From: Planctomycetaceae bacterium
Lineage (GTDB): Bacteria > Planctomycetota > Planctomycetia > Pirellulales > Lacipirellulaceae
Length of the DNA stretch: 64,000 nt
Reading direction: 5' to 3'
Assembly: GCA_002702655.1 (NCBI GenBank)
Contig: PABB01000056.1
Location: 186,001-250,000 of the forward strand
Positions within the stretch are counted from its first letter, which is position 1. The number at the start of each line of letters is the position of its first letter. Of the stretch, positions 46,338 to 55,626 are shown piece after piece. The position numbers were made by a program, and so were the translations under genes. The notes below the pieces were generated by a model. That model was given only the letters and a program-made list of their open reading frames with translations. It had not been told where the DNA came from and searched no databases.

Positions 46338-48497
46338 CTAGCGCCCGACAGGCGCCAGGGACGCGGTGCGCGTCTTTTGCAGGGATTGCAGGTGTCCCAG
46401 TAGGGTGTCTTTGCTGTAGACGCCATGCAACACGATGGGATCGTACGGGCTGTCTGCTGGGAAGATCGCCAGCAGCGGAACTCCGGCTCCACGCAACTTG
46501 TCGATGACCTGCTCCAACCAAGCTGGCTCGTCTGTGAAATCGGCCGTCATCGTCGTGATGCCTGCCGCGGCGATCGCTGATTCAACCTCGTCGGATTTGA
46601 GCACCGTGTTTTCCAGGAATTTGCAATTCGTGCACCAGTCGGCGGTGAAGTCGACGATCACGGTCTTTTTCTCGCGCAGCAGGATGGCCCCCAACCGCTG
46701 CAAGTCGAAGGGTTGCCAAGGTTCATCGCTGACGAACAAGTCTGTGGCAATCTGTTCAGCGCGAGCGTAAGCATCTTCAACCGATTTGACGCTCGCCAAC
46801 TCCTCGACAAAACGAAACTTCTCGGCCGCAACTTTCTCCCGAATGCGCCCGGCAATTTCTGCTTCGTGTCGCGGCAGCATGACGCGCTCGTACAGCAGGC
46901 CGTAACAACCCATGGCGGCGACGGCGGCAAACATGCCCGCCTGCGTCCAAGCCAGCAGCCGCTTGCCCAGCGGCTCGTAGTTGGGGGTCTGAGCGATCCA
47001 CCAGCACGCAGCGCCGAGCGCCAGCATGTACGCCACGGTCGGTACAACCAATGGCGAGTCCAGGAACGACAAAAACCAAACCACCGTGCCCATGAGGACC
47101 AAGCCCATCGTATTCTTAAAAGTCTCCATCCACATCCCCGGCTTGGGAAGGAACTTGATCAGACCGGGAAATGCGCCGATAAGCAGGTAGGGGCACGCCA
47201 TGCCGAGGCCCATCATCGCGAAGACGCCGAACGTCACAGCCGGCGGTTGCCGGACCGCCCATGTCAGCGCACTGGCCATCAGTGGCGCCGTGCAGGGCGT
47301 CGCGAGCAGGGTTGTGAGAATGCCTTTGAGAAACGCGGCCGAAGCGCCTTCCTTCTCCGCCGCTTCCATCGCTGCGCCCGTGCCGACGAAACCCGGGATC
47401 GGTATCTCCCACACGCCCAGCATGCTGAGCGCCATGACGTACACGACCGACAGCAGCGTGACGTTGAACCACACGTTGGCAAACTGACTTCCCCATTTGG
47501 CCCCCGCGAGCACCGACAACGCGGCCAGCGCCAGAAACACGGCCACGATGCCCGCCGAGTACCACAGGTTGAGCATCAGTGCTCGGGCGCGACTCTCGCC
47601 CGCCTGGTGAACGAAGCTCATCACCTTCAAGCCGATCACCGGCAACACGCACGGCATGACATTGAGAATGATGCCGCCGGCGAATGCGATCAGCAGATAG
47701 TACCAGACTGATTGATCCTCAGTTTCCGCGACGTTGACCTTCTCCAGATCGTATTCGGGGCCGGCTGCGGCGCGCAGCGAAGGCGGTAGCTTCGGGCGGG
47801 CCGCGGCGGCGCCTGTTGCGCCGAGAGGTTCTGCTGGTTCCACGTCTGCCGCGTCGAGCGCCTTGGGCTCGACGGCCGTTTCCGCGGGCGCCGTTGCATC
47901 GGCGAGTTTCACCTCGACCCCCGCAGGGAGCGGAAAGCCGTCGCCCGCGGTCGCAGTGAATTCGCTCTCCACGGGAATGCAGTTGTTGGCGTCGCAAATC
48001 TGCGCGTCCAGCAACCCGGCGACCTCAGTGGACGCGGGGTCGGCGTCGGCGGGCAACTCGATCGGGGCGAACCACGTGACCACGCCACCGTGCTCGCGCA
48101 ATTCCAAGCCGACGAACGCTTCCTGGTCGACATGCGTCTCCGGCGGCGCGAGCGGTTGCCACGGGCCCAGCAGTTTGGCGCCGGCGGGCTCGGCAATCGA
48201 CAGCTTGGTCTGCTGCGGACCGCTGCCGTCGGGCAGCTTGCCCTGGTCGACCGCGTAGATGTGGAAGCCGGCAGAGACTTCCGCGGTGACAAACAGCAAT
48301 GCGGGCTGCCCGTCGGCGGGCGGCGTGAATTCGGCGGTGACGGTCACGTCGCCTTCGTTGGAACCGCCGCCGAAGCCGCCAAAGTTGCCGAAGTCCGGCA
48401 GCTGGGCGTGGGCCGTCGATGATAGTGCGATGGCGCCAAATGTGGCGATCGCGACCAAGCGGCGCAGCGGAGGCGTGAAAGAGGACGAAGACCGCAT
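46338..48497 (-). CDS. dsbD: Thiol:disulfide interchange protein DsbD family
   Basis: The 719-residue protein carries electrons from cytoplasmic thioredoxin to periplasmic substrates. It has a signal peptide (to about 31), an N-terminal DsbD-alpha-like domain with the QICDANNCIPVESEF cysteine pair, eight or so membrane helices with MPCVLPVIGLKVMSF and ATPCTAPLM (the two membrane cysteines), and a C-terminal thioredoxin domain with ADWCTNCKFLE (about 615). All six expected cysteines appear to be present, so it should be functional. It is divergent from the DUF2934 gene. Confidence 0.92.
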   Translation of the reverse strand: MRSSSSFTPPLRRLVAIATFGAIALSSTAHAQLPDFGNFGGFGGGSNEGDVTVTAEFTPPADGQPALLFVTAEVSAGFHIYAVDQGKLPDGSGPQQTKLSIAEPAGAKLLGPWQPLAPPETHVDQEAFVGLELREHGGVVTWFAPIELPADADPASTEVAGLLDAQICDANNCIPVESEFTATAGDGFPLPAGVEVKLADATAPAETAVEPKALDAADVEPAEPLGATGAAAARPKLPPSLRAAAGPEYDLEKVNVAETEDQSVWYYLLIAFAGGIILNVMPCVLPVIGLKVMSFVHQAGESRARALMLNLWYSAGIVAVFLALAALSVLAGAKWGSQFANVWFNVTLLSVVYVMALSMLGVWEIPIPGFVGTGAAMEAAEKEGASAAFLKGILTTLLATPCTAPLMASALTWAVRQPPAVTFGVFAMMGLGMACPYLLIGAFPGLIKFLPKPGMWMETFKNTMGLVLMGTVVWFLSFLDSPLVVPTVAYMLALGAACWWIAQTPNYEPLGKRLLAWTQAGMFAAVAAMGCYGLLYERVMLPRHEAEIAGRIREKVAAEKFRFVEELASVKSVEDAYARAEQIATDLFVSDEPWQPFDLQRLGAILLREKKTVIVDFTADWCTNCKFLENTVLKSDEVESAIAAAGITTMTADFTDEPAWLEQVIDKLRGAGVPLLAIFPADSPYDPIVLHGVYSKDTLLGHLQSLQKTRTASLAPVGR

Positions 48498-48837
48498 GGC
48501 GGAGACTCGGTGGTTTGGGTTGGCGAGGTGGTTGGGGCGGATTTTCTGCCGGCAGAGCCGGATTTTACGGGCCGCGAGAAATTTGGGTCAACGTCGGTCT
48601 GCCGTTTTGGACGTTCCGCTGCGGCGAATCACCAACTTTCTCTGCCAATTGTCGCGTCCACGCAGTCAGGAGACTGTGCGGGGGCGTACATAGGTTCTCT
48701 TCCCGGAATAGTGAGCTTGCCGTCGATTCCGCGGGTTGATCACGGGGCCGCCTGCCGGGTATAACGCCGGGCTGTATAAGACGCCGGCGCGGGGACGCGT
48801 CGGAGCGACCGGTCGAGGCGGCATGGAGGAGACAGCA
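48498..48837 (+). other. 340-bp gap between dsbD and the DUF2934 gene
   Basis: I see no gene here. TATAAG at 48775-48780 is a possible -10 box for the downstream gene, without a clear -35. The promoters of both divergent genes must lie here. Confidence 0.5.
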
Positions 48838-49062
48838 ATGGCCACGATTTACGATCCGAACAACGGCGTGTCCGACGAAGCCATCGCCCAGCGCGCCTAC
48901 GAACTGTGGTGCGAGCGCGGTTGCCCCGAGGGGGGCGACGGCCGCGAAGATTGGGACGCCGCCGCAGCCGAATTGACTGCCGCCGCCCAGCAGGCCGCCG
49001 CACCGCGTCGCGGTCCGCTGCTGAAGCTGTGGAGCCGCCTGCGAAATCGCGCAGCGATGTAG
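48838..49062 (+). CDS. DUF2934 domain protein
   Basis: This 74-residue protein carries a DUF2934 motif (ISDEAIAQRAYELWCERGCPEGGDGREDWDAA in outline): a helix with RAYELWCERGCPEG followed by DWDAAAAEL. This short family is widespread in bacteria and of unknown role. GGAGGA at 48826-48831 is well placed for the ATG at 48838; an in-frame ATG at 48823 would put the ribosome binding site inside the gene. Confidence 0.8.
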   Translation: MATIYDPNNGVSDEAIAQRAYELWCERGCPEGGDGREDWDAAAAELTAAAQQAAAPRRGPLLKLWSRLRNRAAM

Positions 49063-49068
49063 GCCCAG

Positions 49069-49157
49069 GTAGGTCAGGCTTTCCAGCCTGACGGCTGCCA
49101 CTTCGATCGCAACAACCTGCCGGTAGCGCCGGTGTCAGGCTGGAAAGCCTGACCTAC
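49069..49157. repeat. Inverted repeat element, family C, copy 2
   Basis: The 24 nt at 49069-49092 are the exact reverse complement of 49134-49157, with a 41-nt interior. The arms (GTAGGTCAGGCTTTCCAGCC core) match those at 22341-22428. The element fills the gap between the DUF2934 gene and coaB and overlaps the coaB stop region by a few nt. Confidence 0.85.
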
Positions 49158-49786
49158 GTGCGCTCGATGAGCCGCTGCTGCACCGCCGCGAGGATGGCGC
49201 GCGCCACGTCGGTTTTGGGACCGGTGACGGCGGCGATCACATCGCCGTCGCCGGCGAGCACCTCCACGCTGTTTTCGGCGGCGTTCATCGCCTCGACCCC
49301 GTTGGAGACCATCAAATCGCAGTGCTTGCGCTGCATTTTGGTGATTGCGCGGAACCGGTGGTCTTCGCTTTCCAGCGCGAAGCCGACGACCCAGCGGTCG
49401 CCCTTCTCCGCGCCCAGCGTGGCGACGATGTCGTCGGTTTCCTGCAGTTCCAGCACCAGCGGGGCGCCGGTCTTGGCGATCTTGTGGTCGGCCACGCGCT
49501 GCGGTCGGTAGTCGCACGGCGCGGCGGCGCCAATCAGTCCGTCGCACGCAGCGAATTCGCGCTTGGCCGCTGCGAGCATCTCTTCGGTGGAAATCACCGG
49601 AACCACGCGGGCCGCAGCCGGGTAATCGACCTCGACCGGCCCGCTCACAATGGTCACGTCGTGCCCCAATTCCAGCGCCGCCGCGGCGAGCGCCGCGCCC
49701 ATTCGCCCGCTGGAAGCGTTGGTCAGATAGCGCACGGGGTCAATGTGCTGCCGCGTGGGGCCGGAGGTGATGAGGATGCGGGCCAT
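49154..49786 (-). CDS. coaB: Phosphopantothenate-cysteine ligase (stand-alone CoaB)
   Basis: The 210-residue protein is the ligase half of the usual CoaBC fusion and catalyses the second step from phosphopantothenate to CoA. It begins ARILITSGPTRQHIDPVRYLTNASSGRMG, the typical CoaB nucleotide-binding start, and includes DGLIGAAAPCDYRP, KIAKTG and GFALESED. It lacks the flavoprotein decarboxylase part, which is encoded separately at 50348-50890. Between the two lies an unrelated gene, although all three are on the same strand. Confidence 0.93.
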   Translation of the reverse strand: MARILITSGPTRQHIDPVRYLTNASSGRMGAALAAAALELGHDVTIVSGPVEVDYPAAARVVPVISTEEMLAAAKREFAACDGLIGAAAPCDYRPQRVADHKIAKTGAPLVLELQETDDIVATLGAEKGDRWVVGFALESEDHRFRAITKMQRKHCDLMVSNGVEAMNAAENSVEVLAGDGDVIAAVTGPKTDVARAILAAVQQRLIERT

Positions 49787-49891
49787 GAGTCGAGAAAACC
49801 ACCTGGGGGCCTATCTGCTCTTACAACACAGGCCGGCGAGCCCGGTGTATGGCTGCAGGCAGGCCGAGGTAATGGAGATGCGGTTAGTTGT

Positions 49892-50314
49892 TTAGCAATC
49901 CGGTGGTTCGTGTGACTTGGCAATCACCTGATCGCGAAAAGCTTGAAATCGGACCCAGCCAGAATTCGGGTCGCTGCAATGATGGATCCACTCTGGCTGG
50001 CTGGTGTCCAGTAGGTACCAGCCTGTCGCGTCACCGAGTCTCAGAAGCAATGCGACTGCGTCGCCGCCCCCGCGTACGTGCACAGCGATCGAATCACAGG
50101 GGTCTGTCTTGCCAACGCTGAACTCGTATGAAAAACCATTGCCATCGAAGACTCCCCAAGACGGATCACTCCAGTCAATATTCGGTATGCACTTGTTGAT
50201 CTTGTCGCGAACTTCATCTTGCGACCCTAGCGGCTGCCAACTCCACGATTCTGGCATTTCGTCGACCGGCGGGGGCGGAACTTCCGAGGCAAACACAAAG
50301 ATGTCCCAACTCAT
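49892..50314 (-). CDS. Protein of unknown function between coaC and coaB
   Basis: The 140-residue protein begins MSWDIFVFAS and contains DWSDPSWGVFDGNGFSYEF and HVRGGGDAVALLLRLGDATGWYLLDTS, an alpha/beta pattern I have seen in uncharacterised bacterial proteins but cannot name. It has no signal peptide and is likely cytoplasmic. It separates the two halves of coaBC by 105 and 33 nt and probably shares their transcript. A link to CoA synthesis is not indicated; it may be an insertion. Confidence 0.65.
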   Translation of the reverse strand: MSWDIFVFASEVPPPPVDEMPESWSWQPLGSQDEVRDKINKCIPNIDWSDPSWGVFDGNGFSYEFSVGKTDPCDSIAVHVRGGGDAVALLLRLGDATGWYLLDTSQPEWIHHCSDPNSGWVRFQAFRDQVIAKSHEPPDC

Positions 50315-50347
50315 GACAAGTAGTTCTTCCAGCCGATCAGTTCGCGA

Positions 50348-50890
50348 TCAATCTTCGTGAAGCGAGGTCCGAATCGCCGCGGCAATCTCGGCTGGATCGG
50401 CCATGCGGCCCACGCCGCGTTCGCGGCAACTGAGCCAGCCCTCCTGCGGATCGACGATCGTCACGCCGTCGGCGCGAAGTTGTGCAACATTCCGCTCAAC
50501 GGCCGGCTTGGCCCACATTTCGCAGTTCATTGCCGGGGCGACGATCGGCGTCCCCGTGAACGATAGCCACAGCGTGGAGAGCAGATCGTCGGCGATCCCG
50601 TGGGCGGCCTTCGCCAGAAAATCCGCCGTGGCGGGGGCGACGCACAGCACCTGCGCCTGGCGGGCCAATTCGATGTGCGGCCCCAGCGGCCAACTGGCCG
50701 GCTCGAACGATTGGGTCGCCACGGGTCGCCCGGTCAGCGCGCGAAACGTCGCCGCGCCGATAAACTCGCCCGCGGCGCGGGTCATGACCACGCTGACGCC
50801 CACGCCGGACTGCACCAGATCGCTGACCAGCGCGGCCGTTTTGTAGGCCGCGATGCCGCCGGTGACGCCGATCACGACTTCAGCAGGCAT
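50348..50890 (-). CDS. coaC: Phosphopantothenoylcysteine decarboxylase (stand-alone CoaC)
   Basis: The 180-residue flavoprotein decarboxylates phosphopantothenoylcysteine to phosphopantetheine. It has VVIGVTGGIAAYKTAALVSDL, the catalytic histidine in LGPHIELARQAQVLCVAPATADFLAKAAHGIADDLLSTL, PAMNCEMW (the PXMNXXMW signature) and a cysteine in GWLSCRERGVGRM. The ATG at 50890 is where homology starts; the frame is open for 28 codons upstream. It lies between rpoZ and the unknown gene before coaB. Confidence 0.93.
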   Translation of the reverse strand: MPAEVVIGVTGGIAAYKTAALVSDLVQSGVGVSVVMTRAAGEFIGAATFRALTGRPVATQSFEPASWPLGPHIELARQAQVLCVAPATADFLAKAAHGIADDLLSTLWLSFTGTPIVAPAMNCEMWAKPAVERNVAQLRADGVTIVDPQEGWLSCRERGVGRMADPAEIAAAIRTSLHED

Positions 50891-50971
50891 AGGTGCAAGG
50901 AAATGATGCGTGGGAGGACGAGGCTCTGCCGAGCCTCGGCTGAAAAGGCGGCAAGAGTCGATGACGCCGCG

Positions 50972-50990
50972 CACGGCTCACAGAGCCGTG
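50972..50990. repeat. Dispersed palindrome, family A, copy 4
   Basis: CACGGCTCACAGAGCCGTG, identical to copy 1, lies between rpoZ and coaC. It is preceded by CGAGGCTCTGCCGAGCCTCG near 50921, another palindrome. Confidence 0.8.
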
Positions 50991-51031
50991 GCACGCGGGC
51001 AACCAACTCATAGCTAACTGCTTGCAGCTTC

Positions 51032-51301
51032 CTACAGCGCCGACAGATCCAACTCCGGCGGGCCGCCCGCGGCGTCGTCGCTGTCTTCGGCCGAGATGCG
51101 CACCTGGGCGTCGGCGTCCAGGAAGATCTTGTCCTGCAAGATCTCCGCCACGACGACATCCATCTTTTCCTTCGAGTCGACGTCCACCAGCGGTCGCGCG
51201 CCGGCGTTCAGCGCAGCCAGCCGCTTTTGGATCAGCGTCGACAGCTTGAACCGGCCGCCGACCTTGTTGACGATTTCTTCTTCCTTCAGGGCATCGATCA
51301 T
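51032..51301 (-). CDS. rpoZ: RNA polymerase omega subunit
   Basis: The 89-residue protein has the omega pattern: an early NKVGGRFKLSTLIQKRLAALNAGARPLV segment that contacts the beta' C-terminus, then KEKMDVVVAEILQDKIFL. It begins 6 nt after the end of gmk on the same strand. The yicC-gmk-rpoZ-coaBC order is widely conserved and supports the call despite the short length. Confidence 0.92.
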   Translation of the reverse strand: MIDALKEEEIVNKVGGRFKLSTLIQKRLAALNAGARPLVDVDSKEKMDVVVAEILQDKIFLDADAQVRISAEDSDDAAGGPPELDLSAL

Positions 51302-51307
51302 GAGTTT

Positions 51308-51892
51308 TTAAGCCTCTAGGCCTCGGCTGCGCAAAATTTCGCAAATGTCCCGCACCGCTTCGGGCACGGTGACGTTGACTACCTGATATTCGTAGCGATC
51401 GGCCAACTGCAGTTCGTGGCGGGCGACCGCTAAGCGGCGTTGGATGGCGTCTTCGCTGTCGGTTTGCCGGCTTCGCAGGCGTCGCTCAAGCTCGGCGAGC
51501 GACTCCGGCCGGATAAAGATGGTCACCGCCTCGGCGAACTGGCGGACCACGTCGGCGGCGCCGTCGACGTCAATCTCTAACAGTACCCACTTGCCCCCGG
51601 CGAGGCTAGACCTGACCTCGTCCCACAGCGTGCCGTACCAGTGCCCGCGGCCGAAAACCTCGATGCATTCGAGAAACTCGCCCGCCTCGCGGCGACGGCG
51701 GAATTCCGCATCGCTGAGGAAATGATAGTCGACCCCGTCCCGTTCGCCGGGCCGCGGCGGCCGGGTGGTCGCCGACACGCTGAGCTTGACCCGCCCGCCG
51801 CACTCGGCCAACACCTCGCGCACCACCGTGCTCTTGCCCACGCCGGAGGGGCCGGAGACGACGACGAGTTTGCCGGGCTTGGCGGATGACAT
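51308..51892 (-). CDS. gmk: Guanylate kinase
   Basis: The 194-residue protein phosphorylates GMP to GDP. It has the P-loop VVSGPSGVGKSTVV, the SATTRPPRPGERDGVDYHFLS GMP-binding segment, the EFLECIEVFGRGHWYGT region and the lid with RRLRSRQTD. The ATG at 51892 starts the conserved part; the frame open to 51991 runs over a repeat and is not coding. It sits between yicC and rpoZ, 6 nt before the latter. Confidence 0.95.
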   Translation of the reverse strand: MSSAKPGKLVVVSGPSGVGKSTVVREVLAECGGRVKLSVSATTRPPRPGERDGVDYHFLSDAEFRRRREAGEFLECIEVFGRGHWYGTLWDEVRSSLAGGKWVLLEIDVDGAADVVRQFAEAVTIFIRPESLAELERRLRSRQTDSEDAIQRRLAVARHELQLADRYEYQVVNVTVPEAVRDICEILRSRGLEA

Positions 51893-51903
51893 CGCGAAAT
51901 TCT

Positions 51904-52059
51904 TCACCACGGAGGACACGGAGAGCACAGAGAAAGGGGGAAGGATGCGACGCTTTGGATGATCAGTGTCACGATGGCTCGAATCTGCCATTTTCGCGCG
52001 TCACTCCGCATTCCGTATCTCTGACGTTCCTCCGTGTTCTCTGTGACCTCTGTGGTGAG
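51904..52059. repeat. Inverted repeat pair between gmk and yicC, family D
   Basis: TCACCACGGAGGACACGGAG from 51906 and its imperfect reverse complement around 52029-52058 face each other across about 90 bp, filling most of the 186-bp gap. The CACGGAGGACACGGAGA-type motif is a repeat seen in many environmental genomes. Confidence 0.65.
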
Positions 52060-52078
52060 ATAAGTCTGGCTGCTAGTC

Positions 52079-52966
52079 CTATTCCACGTTCTGAATCTGT
52101 TCGCGAATCCGCTCCAGAGCCGTCTTGATTTCGACGACCTGCACGGTGATTTCCGCGTCGTTCGCCTTCGAGCCGATCGTGTTCGTCTCGCGGCCCATTT
52201 CCTGGCAGATGAATTCCAGGCGTCGGCCGACGCTGTCGGAGTCCTGCAGCGCGTCGGCGAACTGCTGCAGGTGGCTCCGCAGCCGCACGATCTCCTCGGT
52301 GATGTCCGACCGATCGACGAACAGACACACTTCGCGCACCAGGTCGGCGGCCGAGACCGTCGCGCCCGTGGGGGCGAGCGCCTCGTTAACCCGCTCCAGC
52401 AGTCGCTCTCGGTAGCTCTCGGCCACTTGGGGCGCCCGAGCCTCGACTTGTTTCAGGCTGTCGGAGACGACCTCGCATTGTGCGGTGAGGTCTTTGGCCA
52501 AGGCCGCGCCCTCGGCGGCGCGCATCTCGGTCAGGCTGTTCAGCGCTTCGCCGAGCGTCGACTCGATCAACGGCCACACGGCATCAGGGGCGTGGGCGTC
52601 AGTGGAGGCTTCCTCGACCACTCCGGGCAACTGAGCGAGCGGCTCAAGTCGCAGCCGTTCGTCCAGGTCGCGACCGGCCGCGACGCGCTGCAACTGGTCC
52701 AGGTAGGTTGTCAGCACGTCGGCGTTGATGCGGTAATCGTCCGCCGCGCTGAGCCGCCGCACGCGCACGTTCGCGTAGACGGTGCCGCGGCGAATCGTCT
52801 GCCGCAGGAGGCTCTCGATCTTGGCGTCGAGCGACCCGTAGCCCTCGGAGGTGCGCAGATTGACCTTCAGGTGGCGGCTGTTAATCGTCCGCACCTCGAC
52901 GCTGACGGAGTGATCGCCTTGCTCCTGCCGCGCGTCGCCGAAACCAGTCATGCTCAACAGGGGCAT
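52079..52966 (-). CDS. yicC: YicC/YloC family endoribonuclease
   Basis: The 295-residue protein matches the YicC family, shown in E. coli to act on RNA. It begins LLSMTGFGDARQEQGDHSVSVEVRTINSRHLKV and ends with the conserved DUF1732 part (DITEEIVRLRSHLQQF, RRLEFICQEMGRETNTIGSKA). Both parts are complete. The ATG at 52966 is the conserved start. The next gene, gmk, begins 186 nt downstream after a pair of inverted repeats. Confidence 0.92.
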   Translation of the reverse strand: MPLLSMTGFGDARQEQGDHSVSVEVRTINSRHLKVNLRTSEGYGSLDAKIESLLRQTIRRGTVYANVRVRRLSAADDYRINADVLTTYLDQLQRVAAGRDLDERLRLEPLAQLPGVVEEASTDAHAPDAVWPLIESTLGEALNSLTEMRAAEGAALAKDLTAQCEVVSDSLKQVEARAPQVAESYRERLLERVNEALAPTGATVSAADLVREVCLFVDRSDITEEIVRLRSHLQQFADALQDSDSVGRRLEFICQEMGRETNTIGSKANDAEITVQVVEIKTALERIREQIQNVE

Positions 52967-53009
52967 CGGCGACTCCCGGCGGGGCGTTGCTGGCGGGGCG
53001 GCTGGGGGA

Positions 53010-53483
53010 TCACTCACCCGAAGAGGGCTCCTCGGCATCCGCCGCGTCGGCGTCGTCGCTGCTCGCCTCAGCGGATTCGCCGGAAGCGTCGGCCGCCTCG
53101 TCGGACGCATCGCCACTCGCGCCGGCCGCTGCTTCGTCCTCGGCGCCGCTGCTCAAGCCAAGTTCGCCGGCGGCGGTGTCGCTGGCCGCGGCGGCTCCGC
53201 CCATGCTGTCGTCGAGCTGGCTGGCCATGCTGCCGCCGTTGTACCACGCGGCAAAGATGCACAGAGCGATCCACACGCACGCCGTGATGGCGGTGATCCG
53301 CGTGAACACGTCGCCCGCCTTGGCGCCAAACGCGCTGGAGCCGCCCATGCCGCCCAGGGCGCCGGCCAACCCGCCGCCCCGGCCGCGCTGCACGAGAACC
53401 AACAGGATCATGAACACGGCCATCACGGCCAACGCTGCACTGAGCAGGCTAGTCACGACGTTGCCGAAGATGGGAACAATCAC
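53010..53483 (-). CDS. secG: Preprotein translocase subunit SecG with long acidic tail
   Basis: The 157-residue protein has the two SecG membrane helices, [35 protein letters not shown] (with the conserved VQRGRGGGL loop) and [21 protein letters not shown]. The last 65 residues are an Ala/Asp/Glu-rich tail, much longer than in E. coli SecG (110 residues). It assists SecYE in protein export. The start codon is GTG. It sits between tpiA and yicC, a common order for tpiA-secG. Confidence 0.92.
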   Translation of the reverse strand: MIVPIFGNVVTSLLSAALAVMAVFMILLVLVQRGRGGGLAGALGGMGGSSAFGAKAGDVFTRITAITACVWIALCIFAAWYNGGSMASQLDDSMGGAAAASDTAAGELGLSSGAEDEAAAGASGDASDEAADASGESAEASSDDADAADAEEPSSGE

Positions 53484-53542
53484 GTGGAAACTCCGTTTGA
53501 CGCTCAGGGGATTGCGGCGGCAGCCGCCGGCCAGGGTCCGAT

Positions 53543-54310
53543 TTACTTCGACAGCTCGACGCCGGCCTTGGCGATCGCCACGAAGTCGGCCGCCTTGAGG
53601 CTGGCGCCGCCGATCAGGGCGCCGTCGACATCATCCTGGCCGAGCAGTTCCGTGGCGTTGTCCGGTTTGACGCTGCCGCCGTACAGGATTCGCACTGCCT
53701 CGGCCGTCGCGGCATTGTAACGCTCGGCAATCAGCTTGCGAAGGTCGGCATGCACCTCTTCGGCCTGCTCGGGGGTGGCTACTTTGCCGGTGCCGATGGC
53801 CCAAACCGGCTCGTAGGCGATGACCGTGCCGGCGACCTGCTCGGCGGTCAGCCCGGCCAGCGAGCCGTCGAACTGAGTTTGAATGACCTCGGCGGTCTTG
53901 CCGGCTTCCCGCTCTTCCAGCAGTTCTCCGACGCATACCACGGGGATCAGCCCGGCGGCCAGCGCGGCCTTGGTCTTTTTGTTGATATCTTCGTCCGTCT
54001 CGCCCAGGATGTGGCGCCGTTCGCTGTGGCCGAGGATCACGTGCGTGCAGCCGACGTCCTTGAGCATGTCGGCGGACACTTCGCCAGTGAAGGCGCCGGA
54101 CGCTTCGTGGTACATGTTCTGGGCGCCCAGGGCCACATTGGCGTCGCCGATCGCGGCCTTCACGCCGGCCAGGTAGACGCTGGGCGGGCAGACCAGCAGG
54201 TCCACGGCCGACAGCTCGCCGGCCTGGGCGGCCACGGCGCCGGCCAGCTCGGCCCCGCTGGCGGCGGTCGTGTTCATCTTCCAGTTGCCGGCGATCAGAA
54301 ACTTACGCAT
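53543..54310 (-). CDS. tpiA: Triosephosphate isomerase
   Basis: The 255-residue protein interconverts dihydroxyacetone phosphate and glyceraldehyde 3-phosphate. All active-site motifs are present: AGNWKMN (K near 11), VILGHSERR (catalytic His near 98), [12 protein letters not shown] (catalytic Glu near 170, loop 6) and [11 protein letters not shown]. The ATG at 54310 starts the conserved region. It is followed by secG on the same strand, as in many bacteria. Confidence 0.97.
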   Translation of the reverse strand: MRKFLIAGNWKMNTTAASGAELAGAVAAQAGELSAVDLLVCPPSVYLAGVKAAIGDANVALGAQNMYHEASGAFTGEVSADMLKDVGCTHVILGHSERRHILGETDEDINKKTKAALAAGLIPVVCVGELLEEREAGKTAEVIQTQFDGSLAGLTAEQVAGTVIAYEPVWAIGTGKVATPEQAEEVHADLRKLIAERYNAATAEAVRILYGGSVKPDNATELLGQDDVDGALIGGASLKAADFVAIAKAGVELSK

Positions 54311-54409
54311 TGGGAATCCTCGCAATTCGAATCGGGCTCGCATCGCAGCAAGCCGTGTTGAGTTTCAGCGGTCGATCGGGTGGCAAGATTGGCAAGATGT
54401 CGTGGAAAG

Positions 54410-55423
54410 CTAGAACGAAGTCCCCACCGCAGCGGCGACTTTGCGGATCTGCTCGGCCAGTTCTGCGTACTGCGGCGGGAGCAGCGCCTGCGGGCCGTCG
54501 CTGAGCGCTTCCTCGGGCCGGTCGTGCACTTCGATGTGCACGCCATCGGCCCCCGCGGCGACGCCCGCGAGCGCGCAGGCGGGGATCAACTCGGGCCGGC
54601 CCGTGGCATGGCTGGGGTCGACGATCACCGGCAGGTGCGACAGCTCGTGCACCTGCGGCACGGCCGCCACGTCGAACAAATTGCGGGTCGCCGGGTCGAA
54701 GCTCTTGATCCCCCGCTCGCAGAGAACCACGTTGGTGTTGCCCTGGGCGATCACGTACTCCGCGCTCATCAACCAGTCTTTGATCGTGGCGCTCATGCCT
54801 CGCTTCAGCAGCACCGGCTTGTTCGTCCTGCCGACCTCGGTCAGCAGCACGAAGTTCTGCATGTTGCGGGCGCCCAGCTGGAGCATGTCCGCGTACTCGC
54901 ACGCCAGCTCCACGTGTCGCGGGTCGACGACCTCGGTCACGACCGGCACGCCGTACTTGTCGCCGACGCTGCGAAGGATCTGCAGACCCTCCTCGCCCAA
55001 ACCCTGGAACGAATAGGGGCTGGTCCGCGGCTTGAAGGCGCCGCCGCGGAGGATGTTGGCTCCCGCGGGCACCACGGCCTTGGCGATGGCGTCCAGCCGC
55101 TCGGCCGATTCCACGGCGCACGGGCCGGCAATCATGCCCAGGCGGCCGCCGCCGATCTTCGTCTTGCCCACTTCGACAATCGTGGGCTGCGGGTGGGCTT
55201 CGCGACTGGCCAGCTTGTACGCCGGCATGACCGGGACCACCTGGGCGACGCCCGCGATGGCTTCCAGCTGCGGCGGCACGATCTTGGTTTCGTCGCCGAT
55301 GACCCCAATCACCGTGCGATACGTGCCGCGGCTGAGGTGGGCGGACAGGCCGAGGGCCTCGACCCGCTCGACGACGTGCTCGACCTGCTCGTCGGTGGCG
55401 TGCTCTCTCAGGATGATGATCAT
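54410..55423 (-). CDS. aroF: 3-deoxy-7-phosphoheptulonate synthase (AroF/type I-beta)
   Basis: The 337-residue protein catalyses the first step of the shikimate pathway. It has the N-terminal ferredoxin-like regulatory domain (about 1-70, [24 protein letters not shown]) of the AroF/DAHP synthase I-beta group, then the barrel with [51 protein letters not shown] and [11 protein letters not shown]. It is the first gene of the - strand run aroF-tpiA-secG, though these are metabolically unrelated. pheA of the same pathway lies 32 kb away. Confidence 0.95.
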   Translation of the reverse strand: MIIILREHATDEQVEHVVERVEALGLSAHLSRGTYRTVIGVIGDETKIVPPQLEAIAGVAQVVPVMPAYKLASREAHPQPTIVEVGKTKIGGGRLGMIAGPCAVESAERLDAIAKAVVPAGANILRGGAFKPRTSPYSFQGLGEEGLQILRSVGDKYGVPVVTEVVDPRHVELACEYADMLQLGARNMQNFVLLTEVGRTNKPVLLKRGMSATIKDWLMSAEYVIAQGNTNVVLCERGIKSFDPATRNLFDVAAVPQVHELSHLPVIVDPSHATGRPELIPACALAGVAAGADGVHIEVHDRPEEALSDGPQALLPPQYAELAEQIRKVAAAVGTSF

Positions 55424-55626
55424 GGCAGGTGCGGCAACTCGGCGGGCGGCGATGCGATCGCGGGGCGCCCAGTCAGGGACAGACGGGATGAAAGAATCCC
55501 CCAGTGTACCCGACCTGCGGCGGGTGGGAATCCCCGGCGCCGGCCGGAAAACGGGGCGATTTTGACCCGGAGAACCGGGGGAGAGACGCAGATGACGTCG
55601 TGACCGCTGCCGCCGGACGGGCGACG

